A stretch of 22,903 bases of DNA. Source: UKL13-2 sp947085425 (GTDB lineage Bacteria > Pseudomonadota > Gammaproteobacteria > Burkholderiales > Usitatibacteraceae). This document shows positions 15,257 to 22,147 of this stretch, one piece after another (the stretch's first letter is position 1; each line of letters opens with the position of its first letter). A program made the position numbers and the translations under genes. The notes beneath the pieces were generated by a model. The model did not search any database, was not told where the DNA came from, and saw only the letters and a list, made by a program, of their open reading frames with translations. The stretch covers positions 1-22,903 of the forward strand of contig CAMTWK010000051.1 in NCBI GenBank assembly GCA_947085425.1. The letters run 5' to 3'.

Positions 15257-16297
15257 ATGTTTTTTTCCAAGTATTTTTCCAGCGACCTGGCCATTGATCT
15301 GGGCACCGCCAACACACTCATTTATCTGCGCGGCAAGGGCATAGTTCTTGATGAGCCATCGGTTGTTGCGATCCGTCAGGACGCCGGACCCAATAGCAAA
15401 AAGACCATTCAAGCAGTGGGCGCCGCCGCGAAAATGATGTTGGGACGCACGCCGGGCAATATCACCGCCATCCGGCCAATGAAAGACGGTGTGATCGCCG
15501 ACTTTCACACCACCGAGCACATGCTCAAATTTTTTATCAAAAAAGTACACGACACCCAATGGTATCGGCCAAGCCCGCGCATTGTCATTTGTGTGCCTTG
15601 CGGCTCGACCCAGGTTGAGCGTCGCGCCATTCGTGAGTCGGCCGTGGCAGCCGGTGCGTCGCAGGTATTTTTGATTGAAGAGCCGATGGCAGCCGCCATC
15701 GGTGCCGGATTGCCGATTGCCGAACCAACCGGTTCGATGGTGGTCGATATTGGCGGCGGCACCACCGAGGTGGGTGTGATCTCGCTCGGCGGAATTGTTT
15801 ATTCGGCCAGTGTGCGGGTCGGTGGCGACAAATTCGACGAGGCCATCATCAGCTACATCCGCCGCAACTACGGCATGTTGATTGGTGAAGCCACCGCCGA
15901 AATGATCAAGAAAAATATCGGCTCGGCATTCCCCGGCAGCGAAGTGCGCGAAATGGAAGTCAAAGGTCGCAATCTGGCCGAAGGTATTCCACGTTCATTT
16001 ACGATTTCATCCAACGAAATTTTGGAAGCCCTGACTGATCCGTTAAATTCGATTGTGTCCGCAGTCAAATCCGCACTTGAACAAACCCCGCCCGAGCTTG
16101 GCGCCGACATTGCCGAAAAAGGCATGGTCCTGACCGGCGGTGGCGCCTTGTTGCGTGAGCTCGATCGGTTGTTGGTTGAAGAAACCGGCCTGCCGGTGAT
16201 TGTTGCCGAAGATCCATTGACCTGTGTGGTGCGTGGCTCGGGTCGGGCGCTCGAAGAGATGGACAAACTGGGCTCCGTATTCACCAACGAGTTGTAG
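15257..16297 (+). CDS. mreB: Rod shape-determining actin homologue MreB
   Basis: MreB forms membrane-bound actin-like filaments that guide the elongation machinery. The ATP-binding motifs of the actin superfamily are present: phosphate 1 DLGTANT at residues 14-20, phosphate 2 DIGGGTTEVGV near 170, and the adenosine motif VLTGGGALL. The N-terminal MFFSKYFSSD resembles the membrane-targeting start of E. coli MreB. The length of 346 aa is normal. The ATG at 15257 is preceded by GAAAGG, four nt away. It is the first gene of the mreB-mreC-mreD-mrdA-rodA cluster; mreC follows after a comparatively long 155-bp gap. Confidence 0.98.
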   Translation: MFFSKYFSSDLAIDLGTANTLIYLRGKGIVLDEPSVVAIRQDAGPNSKKTIQAVGAAAKMMLGRTPGNITAIRPMKDGVIADFHTTEHMLKFFIKKVHDTQWYRPSPRIVICVPCGSTQVERRAIRESAVAAGASQVFLIEEPMAAAIGAGLPIAEPTGSMVVDIGGGTTEVGVISLGGIVYSASVRVGGDKFDEAIISYIRRNYGMLIGEATAEMIKKNIGSAFPGSEVREMEVKGRNLAEGIPRSFTISSNEILEALTDPLNSIVSAVKSALEQTPPELGADIAEKGMVLTGGGALLRELDRLLVEETGLPVIVAEDPLTCVVRGSGRALEEMDKLGSVFTNEL

Positions 16298-16452
16298 GGT
16301 GATGTGAACAACAGCAACGCCCCGGCAACCGTTGAAACCAAAAGCACCATCGGTCATCCATCGACTGCGCACGCAATCGGCGCCCAATATGTGACCGTAA
16401 AAATATTCGTGAACCAGCGGGTCATGGCCAGCCGCCACGACGCGGCACAGTG

Positions 16453-17403
16453 ATGTCGTCCCACTCCGACAATTTTTTTGCGCGCGGACCGTCGCCACTG
16501 GCACGGGTGACTTTTTTTTCGCTAATGGCGATTGCGGTGATGATTGCCGATCATCGGTTTATGGCGCTCGACGTGGTTCGTTTTGGTGTGTCAACCGTGA
16601 TCACACCGCTTGAAATTGCCCTGCAATGGCCGGGCAAAACCCTGCACGAAGTCAGCGCCTATTTTGGCAATCAGTCCAAACTCATTGCTGACAACAAAGC
16701 GCTCAATGAAACCATTCTGACGCTCACCGCCGAGGGACAACGCGCCAAACTGATTGCCGCCGAGCAATTTCAGATGGCCACTTTTCAGGCCGCGTATGCC
16801 AGGCTTAATCGCGACGGCGTCATTGCCGAAATTGTGCGCGATGCCCGCAACCCATTCTCCCGCCGCGTTGTCATTAATCGTGGTTTGACCCATGGGGTCA
16901 AGGCGGGCGCGGCGGTGATCGACGGCGTGGGGGTGGTGGGCCAAGTCACCACCGTTGGCGCCACTTCCGCCGAAGTCACATTAATGACTGAAAAAGATCA
17001 ATCGGTGCCGGTCATGGTGGTGCGCAATAATTTACGCGCCGTTGCCACCGGCAGCGGACGCAACGGCACCGTGGAAATGCCGTTTATCCCGGTTGCCGCC
17101 GATTTACAGGTGGGTGATGTATTGGTTACCTCCGGCATTGACGGCACCTACCCGGCCGGTTTGGCGGTGGCGACCATTACCGCCGTCGACAAAAATCCGG
17201 CGTTTTCCTTTGCGCGCATTATTGCCCAACCGACCGCTGCACCCGATCATTACCGATTTGTAAAAGTTTTGTTGCCGGCAAAAATAGGCGAGACCTACCC
17301 GTCGATTGACGTCACCAGCAGCGACCAGGTTTCGGTCAAAACCGGCAGCAAACGAGAAATCAAACTGGAAGCCCGCCGCGCGCAGCGGGAACGGGAACGG
17401 TAG
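16453..17403 (+). CDS. mreC: Rod shape-determining protein MreC
   Basis: MreC is a bitopic periplasmic scaffold that links MreB filaments to PBP2 and activates it. There is a short cytoplasmic N-terminus, one membrane segment at about residues 18-37 (VTFFSLMAIAVMIADHRFM region), a coiled-coil stretch at about 70-110, and the beta-domain with NRGLTHGVKAGAAVID and the conserved SGIDGTYPAGLAV. The C-terminus is strongly basic (LEARRAQRERER). GTG at 16450 and ATG at 16453 are adjacent in frame; I prefer the ATG. No clear ribosome binding site is seen. mreD follows after 5 bp. Confidence 0.96.
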   Translation: MSSHSDNFFARGPSPLARVTFFSLMAIAVMIADHRFMALDVVRFGVSTVITPLEIALQWPGKTLHEVSAYFGNQSKLIADNKALNETILTLTAEGQRAKLIAAEQFQMATFQAAYARLNRDGVIAEIVRDARNPFSRRVVINRGLTHGVKAGAAVIDGVGVVGQVTTVGATSAEVTLMTEKDQSVPVMVVRNNLRAVATGSGRNGTVEMPFIPVAADLQVGDVLVTSGIDGTYPAGLAVATITAVDKNPAFSFARIIAQPTAAPDHYRFVKVLLPAKIGETYPSIDVTSSDQVSVKTGSKREIKLEARRAQRERER

Positions 17404-17408
17404 ACGTT

Positions 17409-17933
17409 ATGGATCTGTCCCCGGTTTCTCGTGACGCCCTGCGCCAGGCCGCACCCAAGCGGCTGGTATTTGGTGCGCTGATGATTGCCATTGTGGTGAG
17501 TTTATTGCCGTGGTCGGGCTGGGCGTTAAAAGTGCGGCCCGATTTTGTATTGCTGGTGCTGCTTTATTGGACGGTGCATGAGCCGCAACATATCGGCCAA
17601 ACCTGGGGTTTTATGCTCGGCTTGTTGATGGATGTGGCCGATAGCGCACTGCTGGGTCAACACGCACTCGTGTATGTGACGGCGATTTTTCTGACGCAAT
17701 TGTTGCGCATTCGTATTCGCCACCTGACGCTGGTTGAACAGGCCGTGCATATTCTAGGCATTTTGTTGGTTGCCAAAGTGATTTCAATTGGCCTGAATCT
17801 TTCACTTGGCCGCGAATTTGCCGGCATGCTGATGTTTTTATCGCCGGTATTGGGCGCGCTGTTGTGGCTGCCGGTGCATTTTATTGCCACCCGACCCCGT
17901 TTCCGCCGTCGTGGCGAAACGATCATGTTGTAA
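17409..17933 (+). CDS. mreD: Rod shape-determining membrane protein MreD
   Basis: MreD is a small polytopic inner-membrane partner of MreC and the elongasome. The 174-aa product is almost entirely hydrophobic, with about five predicted membrane segments and the typical VRPDFVLLVLLYW followed by GFMLGLLMDVADSALLGQHAL. The basic C-terminus (RPRFRRRGETIML) should be cytoplasmic. The gene lies 5 bp after mreC and 6 bp before mrdA, in one operon. Confidence 0.95.
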   Translation: MDLSPVSRDALRQAAPKRLVFGALMIAIVVSLLPWSGWALKVRPDFVLLVLLYWTVHEPQHIGQTWGFMLGLLMDVADSALLGQHALVYVTAIFLTQLLRIRIRHLTLVEQAVHILGILLVAKVISIGLNLSLGREFAGMLMFLSPVLGALLWLPVHFIATRPRFRRRGETIML

Positions 17934-17939
17934 GCGGAT

Positions 17940-19841
17940 ATGGTCGGCACCACCATTAAAAACCGCGAGGCGGAACTCAAAGTTTTTCGCAAACGAATTA
18001 TTTTTGCGACCATTTGTATTCTGATCGGCTTTGTCATTCTGGCGACACGTCTGGTTTATTTGCAGGTGGTGAAACGCGATCAGTTTTACACCATGGCCGA
18101 AGCCAATCGGATCTCGGTGGTGCCGGTGGTGCCCAATCGCGGTGTGGTGTATGACCGCAATGGCGAAGTGTTGGCGGCCAATTATTCGGCCTTTACCCTT
18201 GAGGTGACACCCTCCAAAGTCAAAAACCTTGACAAGGTATTGGACGAGTTGGCCGGCATTGTTGATATCCAGCCCAAAGACCGGCGTCGTTTTAAGCGGC
18301 TGTTGGAAGAAAGTAAAAATTTTGAATCGCTGCCGATTCGCAATCGCCTGAGTGAAGAAGAAGTGGCGCGGTTTGCGGTCAATCGTTATCGTTTTCCCGG
18401 CTTTGATATTCGGGCGCGTTTGTTTCGCAACTATCCGTTTGGCGAAGTCGCGTCGCACGCCATTGGTTATATCGGTCGGATTAATGATGCCGATCTGAAA
18501 AAAATCGAAAGCACCAATTTATTCAGCAATTACAAAGGCACCGATCACATCGGCAAGCTGGGCATTGAGGGCAGTTACGAGACCGAGCTGCACGGCACGA
18601 CAGGCAGCGAGCAGGTTGAAATTGATTCCGGCGGGCGCGCCATCCGCTCGCTCGCCAAGTCCGAACCGATCGCCGGCAACAATCTCAAAACCACGCTCGA
18701 TATCAAATTGCAAAAAGTCGCCGAAGACGCGTTTGGTGAATTTCGCGGCGCGTTGGTCGCGATGGATCCGCACAGCGGCGAAATCCTCGCGTTTGTTTCC
18801 AAGCCGGGGTTTGATCCGAATTTGTTTGTCGACGGCATTGACCCGGTCAATTGGAATTTGTTGAATACATCACTTGACCGCCCGTTGACCAATCGCGCGC
18901 TCAGCGGGCAATACCCGCCGGGCTCGACCATCAAGCCATTCATGGCATTGGCGGCGCTGGAAAATGGCAAACGCACCCCGGAGTTTTCAATTGTTGATCC
19001 TGGCAGGTGGTTTTTACCCGGCGTGGCGCGGCCGTTCCGCGACTGGAAGCCGGAAGGTCACGGCGTAGTCAACCTGCACAAGTCGATTGTGGTGTCATGT
19101 GACACCTATTACTACGGCCTCGGCAACGATTTGGGCATCGATAAAATCAATGCGTTCATGACACCATTTGGTTTCGGCAGCAAAAATGGCATTGATGTTG
19201 AGGGTGAGCAGACCGGTTTGATGCCGTCCCAGGAATGGAAACAAAAACGACTCAAGCAAAAGTGGTACGCGGGTGACACCATCTCGGTTTCGATCGGTCA
19301 GGGCTATTGGCTGGCCACGCCGCTGCAATTGGCCACCGCCACCGCCATCCTCGCCAACGGCGGCACGCAAGTCACCCCGCACTTGCTCAAAGAGGTGATA
19401 AACGCCAAGACCGGTGAAAAAGTTGGTTATAAGCCGCCACCCCATTCGCACAGGAACTTCAAACCAGAAAACTTACAATTGGTGCGACAGGGCATGATTG
19501 ATGTCATGAAGCCCGGCGGCACGGCGTGGCGTGCGGCTGTCGGCGCGGGCTACCAGATCGCCGGCAAAACCGGCACCGCCCAGGTGATCGGCATGAAGGC
19601 GGGCGAAAAATACAATGAAAAACTGGTCAAGGAGCGTTTTCGTGATCACGCCCTGTTTATCGCCTACGCACCCGCCGATGACCCCAAAATAGCCCTGGCG
19701 CTGTTGGTGGAAAATGGTGGACACGGCGGCAGTATCGCCGCACCTATTGCCCGCGAAGTATTTGATTTTTTCCTGTTGGGCAAAAAGCCCGACCCCGAAA
19801 CCCGCAAGAAGCGCGACTATGACCTTGACAACAGCGATTGA
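17940..19841 (+). CDS. mrdA: Penicillin-binding protein 2 (elongation transpeptidase)
   Basis: PBP2 is the class B transpeptidase that crosslinks new peptidoglycan in the lateral wall together with RodA. An N-terminal membrane anchor lies at about residues 20-42, followed by the pedestal domain (NRGVVYDRNGEVLA at 66-79). The transpeptidase domain carries STIK with nucleophile S329, SCD at 386-388 and KTG at 543-545. The length of 633 aa matches the family. The third-position aspartate in the second motif (SxD rather than SxN) is usual for PBP2. The ATG at 17940 gives the expected short cytoplasmic tail. The 3' end overlaps rodA by 23 bp. Confidence 0.98.
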   Translation: MVGTTIKNREAELKVFRKRIIFATICILIGFVILATRLVYLQVVKRDQFYTMAEANRISVVPVVPNRGVVYDRNGEVLAANYSAFTLEVTPSKVKNLDKVLDELAGIVDIQPKDRRRFKRLLEESKNFESLPIRNRLSEEEVARFAVNRYRFPGFDIRARLFRNYPFGEVASHAIGYIGRINDADLKKIESTNLFSNYKGTDHIGKLGIEGSYETELHGTTGSEQVEIDSGGRAIRSLAKSEPIAGNNLKTTLDIKLQKVAEDAFGEFRGALVAMDPHSGEILAFVSKPGFDPNLFVDGIDPVNWNLLNTSLDRPLTNRALSGQYPPGSTIKPFMALAALENGKRTPEFSIVDPGRWFLPGVARPFRDWKPEGHGVVNLHKSIVVSCDTYYYGLGNDLGIDKINAFMTPFGFGSKNGIDVEGEQTGLMPSQEWKQKRLKQKWYAGDTISVSIGQGYWLATPLQLATATAILANGGTQVTPHLLKEVINAKTGEKVGYKPPPHSHRNFKPENLQLVRQGMIDVMKPGGTAWRAAVGAGYQIAGKTGTAQVIGMKAGEKYNEKLVKERFRDHALFIAYAPADDPKIALALLVENGGHGGSIAAPIAREVFDFFLLGKKPDPETRKKRDYDLDNSD

Positions 19842-20934
19842 GCGTGTCTTTAACACCATCACGCGGCGCCTCGATGGCCCGCTGATGGTGGTTATTGTTG
19901 TGCTGATGGCGATCTCGCTGGCGGTGGTGTACTCGGCCTCGGGTGGCGAGTCGTTTGATCGTATGCTGGGACAGGCGCGCAATTTTGCAGTGGCGTTTGT
20001 TGCCATGTGGATTGTCGCCAATATGTCACCGCAGACTTTGATGCGGCTGGCGATCCCGTTGTATGTGGTCGGGTTGACCCTATTGGTGGGTGTGGCGCTG
20101 TTTGGTGAAATTCGCAACGGCGCGCGTCGTTGGTTGCACGTTGGCTTCATCACCATCCAACCTTCCGAAATTATGAAACTCGGCATGCCGTTGTTGCTGG
20201 CCTGGTATTTCCACCGCAAGGAAGAAGGCCTGAACTGGAAGGACTACGCCTTCGCCGGATTGATCTTGATGTTGCCAACCGGCTTGGTGTTGCGCCAGCC
20301 GGATCTGGGTACTGCGATCCTGATTTTCTCCGCCGGATTTTTTGTCATATTTTTTGCCGGCCTGTCGTGGAAATTGCTCATCAGCGGGATTGTCGGCGGT
20401 TTGGCACTGTTGCCGGTGGCGTGGAACTACATGTTGCACGACTATCAAAAATTACGCGTCATGACACTGCTTGATCCGATGACCGATCCGTTGGGCGCGG
20501 GTTATCACATCATTCAATCGACCATCGCCATTGGCTCGGGCGGCATACTCGGCAAAGGCTGGTTATCCGGTTCACAAGCGCAGCTCGACTTCATTCCCGA
20601 GCGCTCGACCGACTTTATTCTGGCCGTGTTTGGTGAAGAGTTTGGCTTGATCGGCACACTATTGTTGCTGGCTTTGTATCTGATTATCGTTGGCCGCGGA
20701 TTTATGATCGCCATGAACGCCCCCACCACCTTTTCACGCTTGCTCGCCGCCGCGATCACGTTGTCCTTTTTCACCTACGCGTTTGTCAATATCGGCATGG
20801 TCAGCGGCATATTGCCGGTGGTCGGTGTGCCGTTACCATTAATGAGTTATGGCGGCACCGCCATTTTGTCGATGTGCATCGGTTTTGGCATGTTGATGTC
20901 GATCTCGACACATAAACAGTTGGTGTCGACGTAG
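19819..20934 (+). CDS. rodA: Peptidoglycan glycosyltransferase RodA
   Basis: RodA is the SEDS-family glycan polymerase that works with PBP2 in lateral wall growth. The 371-aa product is a polytopic membrane protein with the family motifs IQPSEIMKLGMPLLLAW, LRQPDLGTAI, the long loop SQAQLDFIPERSTDFILAVFGEE containing the catalytic-region aspartate, and GVPLPLMSYGGTAILS near the C-terminus. I start at the ATG at 19819, inside the 3' end of mrdA, because it gives the standard N-terminus before the first membrane helix. An upstream ATG at 19714 in the same frame would add 35 residues of mrdA-shadow sequence. No cell-wall gene follows, unlike in many relatives where rlpA comes next. Confidence 0.97.
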   Translation: MTLTTAIERVFNTITRRLDGPLMVVIVVLMAISLAVVYSASGGESFDRMLGQARNFAVAFVAMWIVANMSPQTLMRLAIPLYVVGLTLLVGVALFGEIRNGARRWLHVGFITIQPSEIMKLGMPLLLAWYFHRKEEGLNWKDYAFAGLILMLPTGLVLRQPDLGTAILIFSAGFFVIFFAGLSWKLLISGIVGGLALLPVAWNYMLHDYQKLRVMTLLDPMTDPLGAGYHIIQSTIAIGSGGILGKGWLSGSQAQLDFIPERSTDFILAVFGEEFGLIGTLLLLALYLIIVGRGFMIAMNAPTTFSRLLAAAITLSFFTYAFVNIGMVSGILPVVGVPLPLMSYGGTAILSMCIGFGMLMSISTHKQLVST

Positions 20935-21102
20935 GGGCACTTTGGCAAAGGTGCGAACGTAGGCATTGCGTGGCCAAAAAGAGTTGTGGATGAAGGTGAA
21001 GTGCAATTTACTCGGCTGGTGCAGATCGGGGCCGCCGTGTTTGTCGTTGATTTAAAGCAGTGATTGCAACCATACTGCATAGATGATGGAAAACATGATT
21101 TG

Positions 21103-21130
21103 TTGCTGATGTATATTTATACAGTATAAT
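21103..21130 (+). promoter_or_regulatory. Promoter with LexA-type operator in its spacer
   Basis: A perfect -10 TATAAT (21125-21130) and a weak -35 TTGCTG (21103-21108) are separated by 16 bp. That spacer (21109-21124) is exactly ATGTATATTTATACAG, two mismatches from the LexA box CTGTATATATATACAG. With flanking bases the match to the 20-bp consensus is 17 of 20. LexA bound here would block RNA polymerase, so the promoter should fire during the SOS response. The predicted transcript starts near 21137 and meets a terminator at 21269. Confidence 0.6.
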
Positions 21131-21172
21131 GATGAAACTTATTGATTACAAGCGTTTTTTTAGACTTTTCAC

Positions 21173-21202
21173 CGGAATGTTAGGGCGCACCGCGGAATGT
21201 TA
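21173..21202 (+). repeat. Direct repeats CGGAATGTTA, 20 bp apart (attI-like)
   Basis: CGGAATGTTA occurs at 21173-21182 and again at 21193-21202, an exact 20-bp period, each followed by G-rich sequence (GGGCG and TGCGG). The repeats lie about 50 bp past the LexA-type box. The class 1 integron attI1 has two ATGTTA-containing direct repeats, about 19 bp apart and a similar distance from its LexA site. That likeness suggests a recombination site of the attI type, but the core recombination triplet cannot be placed with certainty: GTTAGGG and GTTATGC each miss GTTRRRY by one base. Confidence 0.35.
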
Positions 21203-21232
21203 TGCGGATATGGTGCTCCTTAAATTAAGTGC

Positions 21233-21269
21233 CCCGTGCAGCTTATGATCGCTTGCCACGGGTTTTTTT
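21233..21269 (+). terminator. Rho-independent terminator upstream of the DUF302 gene
   Basis: CCCGTG (21233-21238) pairs with CACGGG (21257-21262), followed directly by seven T residues (21263-21269). Imperfect pairing inside the 18-nt loop can extend the stem. It stands 30 bp before the DUF302 start codon and after the LexA-type promoter, so it would either end a short transcript of about 130 nt or act as an attenuator in the gene's leader. Confidence 0.65.
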
Positions 21270-21298
21270 AACTATTTGCCAAAAAAGAGGTAACTTCA

Positions 21299-21868
21299 AT
21301 GATCACCGCCAAAAATAGTTCAATTCATGATGGGTGCGTTTCGCAAAAGTGCAAAACCATGAGAAAAGTAACCATCCGGTTGGTCGCCGCGTTCGCGATG
21401 GTATTCGCGACTATTGCGATTCCAGTCCACGCTCAGACACAGCCCAAACCTGATATAAAGCCGCCCGCTCTGTTCCTCGAGGACACTAGTCCAAGGGGGC
21501 TCGTACCAACGGTGGAGGCGTTCAAGGAGTCGGTCAAAGCCGGCGGCTGGAGCATCCTAGGGGTCACCAATATGGCTGGAATCCTGTCCGAGAGAGGCTT
21601 CACGTTGCACCCGGTGCTGGTATTCGATGCCTGCAGCGGTAAATACAGCTCCGAATTGCTGGCGCGTGATGAGACACGCTTTGTCGCTTCGATGATCCCG
21701 TGCCGGGTTGCGATCTATCAGACGAGCGCCGGAAAGGTTGTGATTTCGCGGATGAACTCGGTCGCCATGGCCGGCATGGTCGGTGGTCCTGCAGGTGTTG
21801 TCATCAAGCAGTCTGGTGAGGAAATGGAGCTGATCATCAAGGCAACCCTGAAAAAGCTGCAACCCTGA
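21299..21868 (+). CDS. Secreted DUF302-domain protein (putative cassette gene)
   Basis: The 189-aa product has a signal peptide at about residues 21-45 (hydrophobic AAFAMVFATIAIP, cleavage after VHA) preceded by a 20-residue N-terminal extension. The mature part matches DUF302: VEAFKESVKAGGWSILG, then LHPVLVFDAC, and the hallmark IPCRVAIYQ with GKVVIS. DUF302 proteins are small alpha-beta proteins of unclear function, often exported. The ATG at 21299 has GAGG eight nt upstream. The ATG at 21359 (MRKVTIRLV, 169 aa) gives a more normal signal peptide but lacks a ribosome binding site, so either is possible. It is the first gene after the LexA-type promoter and lies inside the putative integron cassette. 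Confidence 0.8.
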   Translation: MITAKNSSIHDGCVSQKCKTMRKVTIRLVAAFAMVFATIAIPVHAQTQPKPDIKPPALFLEDTSPRGLVPTVEAFKESVKAGGWSILGVTNMAGILSERGFTLHPVLVFDACSGKYSSELLARDETRFVASMIPCRVAIYQTSAGKVVISRMNSVAMAGMVGGPAGVVIKQSGEEMELIIKATLKKLQP

Positions 21869-21880
21869 CCGCTGTACCCA

Positions 21881-21907
21881 CTGGCACGTAAAATTGTTGC
21901 GTGCCAG
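21881..21907. other. Perfect 8-bp stem-loop after the DUF302 gene
   Basis: CTGGCACG (21881-21888) and CGTGCCAG (21900-21907) pair perfectly around an 11-nt AT-rich loop, 12 bp after the DUF302 stop codon. No T-run follows, so it is more likely an mRNA 3' structure than an efficient terminator. Confidence 0.45.
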
Positions 21908-21934
21908 ACCGTATCAGTCGCAGAGGGCGTATTC

Positions 21935-22066
21935 ATGTTGCGGCAGATGGAACAATTCCCGCGGCAATATGCAGCATTGTCGGTAGCCTACTTCGCGTGC
22001 GATGATGTTGACGGTGTCGCTGATCAAGAATTCAATCGCATACGGGCCGCCTGGGATGCGCTCTAA
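21935..22066 (+). CDS. Small ORF of 43 aa ending inside the attC-like site
   Basis: The ORF begins at an ATG with GAGGG eight nt upstream, which is among the better ribosome binding sites in the window. It encodes MLRQMEQFPRQY, an Ala-rich middle, and an acidic then amphipathic end (FNRIRAAWDAL). The TAA lies within CTCTAAC, the left core of the attC-like site, a placement common for integron cassette genes. It is in the same frame as the DUF302 gene, with no stop between the DUF302 TGA and this ORF. I do not recognise the protein. It may be a real small cassette protein or the remains of a longer one. Confidence 0.45.
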   Translation: MLRQMEQFPRQYAALSVAYFACDDVDGVADQEFNRIRAAWDAL

Positions 22067-22141
22067 CTCGTCGCTCAAGGTCGCTCCCTTCGGTCGCCGG
22101 ACGGCGCAAAAGCGCGCCGCCTTTTACCTTGGTCGTTGGAC
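22061..22141 (+). other. attC-like recombination site (integron cassette 59-base element)
   Basis: The 81-bp site is bounded by CTCTAAC (22061-22067; one mismatch to RYYYAAC) and GTTGGAC (22135-22141; a perfect GTTRRRY). Inside, CAAGGT (22075-22080) pairs with ACCTTG (22126-22131) as the inner L boxes. A central hairpin forms from CGGCGC (22102-22107) and GCGCCG (22114-22119). The left arm TAACTCGTCGCTCAAGG has the look of known attC left ends. The outer pairing is asymmetric, with unequal spacers and an unpaired stretch of about 20 nt, as expected of an imperfect attC hairpin. An ORF ends in its left core and another starts 6 bp past its right core. Confidence 0.55.
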
Positions 22142-22147
22142 CTCGAC

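Larger units (their letters stand above)
20935..21298. other. Gene-free interval between rodA and the DUF302 gene
   Basis: The 364 bases hold no intact gene but several signals, listed separately: a LexA-type box within a promoter, two direct repeats and a rho-independent terminator. Just after rodA, the minus strand from about 21050 down to 20935 reads as coding-like sequence (IND KHGGPDLHQP, then LHFTFIHNSFWPRNAYVRTFAK) with no start and a stop immediately upstream. I do not recognise the family; it may be a gene remnant. No integrase coding sequence is seen here. Confidence 0.5.

Noticed and set aside
20847..21080. A 77-codon minus-strand ORF over the rodA end, considered as an intI remnant
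   Set aside because: It shows no tyrosine-recombinase motif and half of it is antisense to rodA. The more protein-like minus-strand frame in this place is a different one.
21132..21248. A 38-codon ORF (MKLIDYKRFFRLF...) just after the LexA-type promoter, as a possible SOS-induced toxin
   Set aside because: Its ATG lies upstream of the transcription start predicted from the TATAAT, there is no ribosome binding site, the peptide has no clear membrane helix, and it runs across the direct repeats into the terminator.
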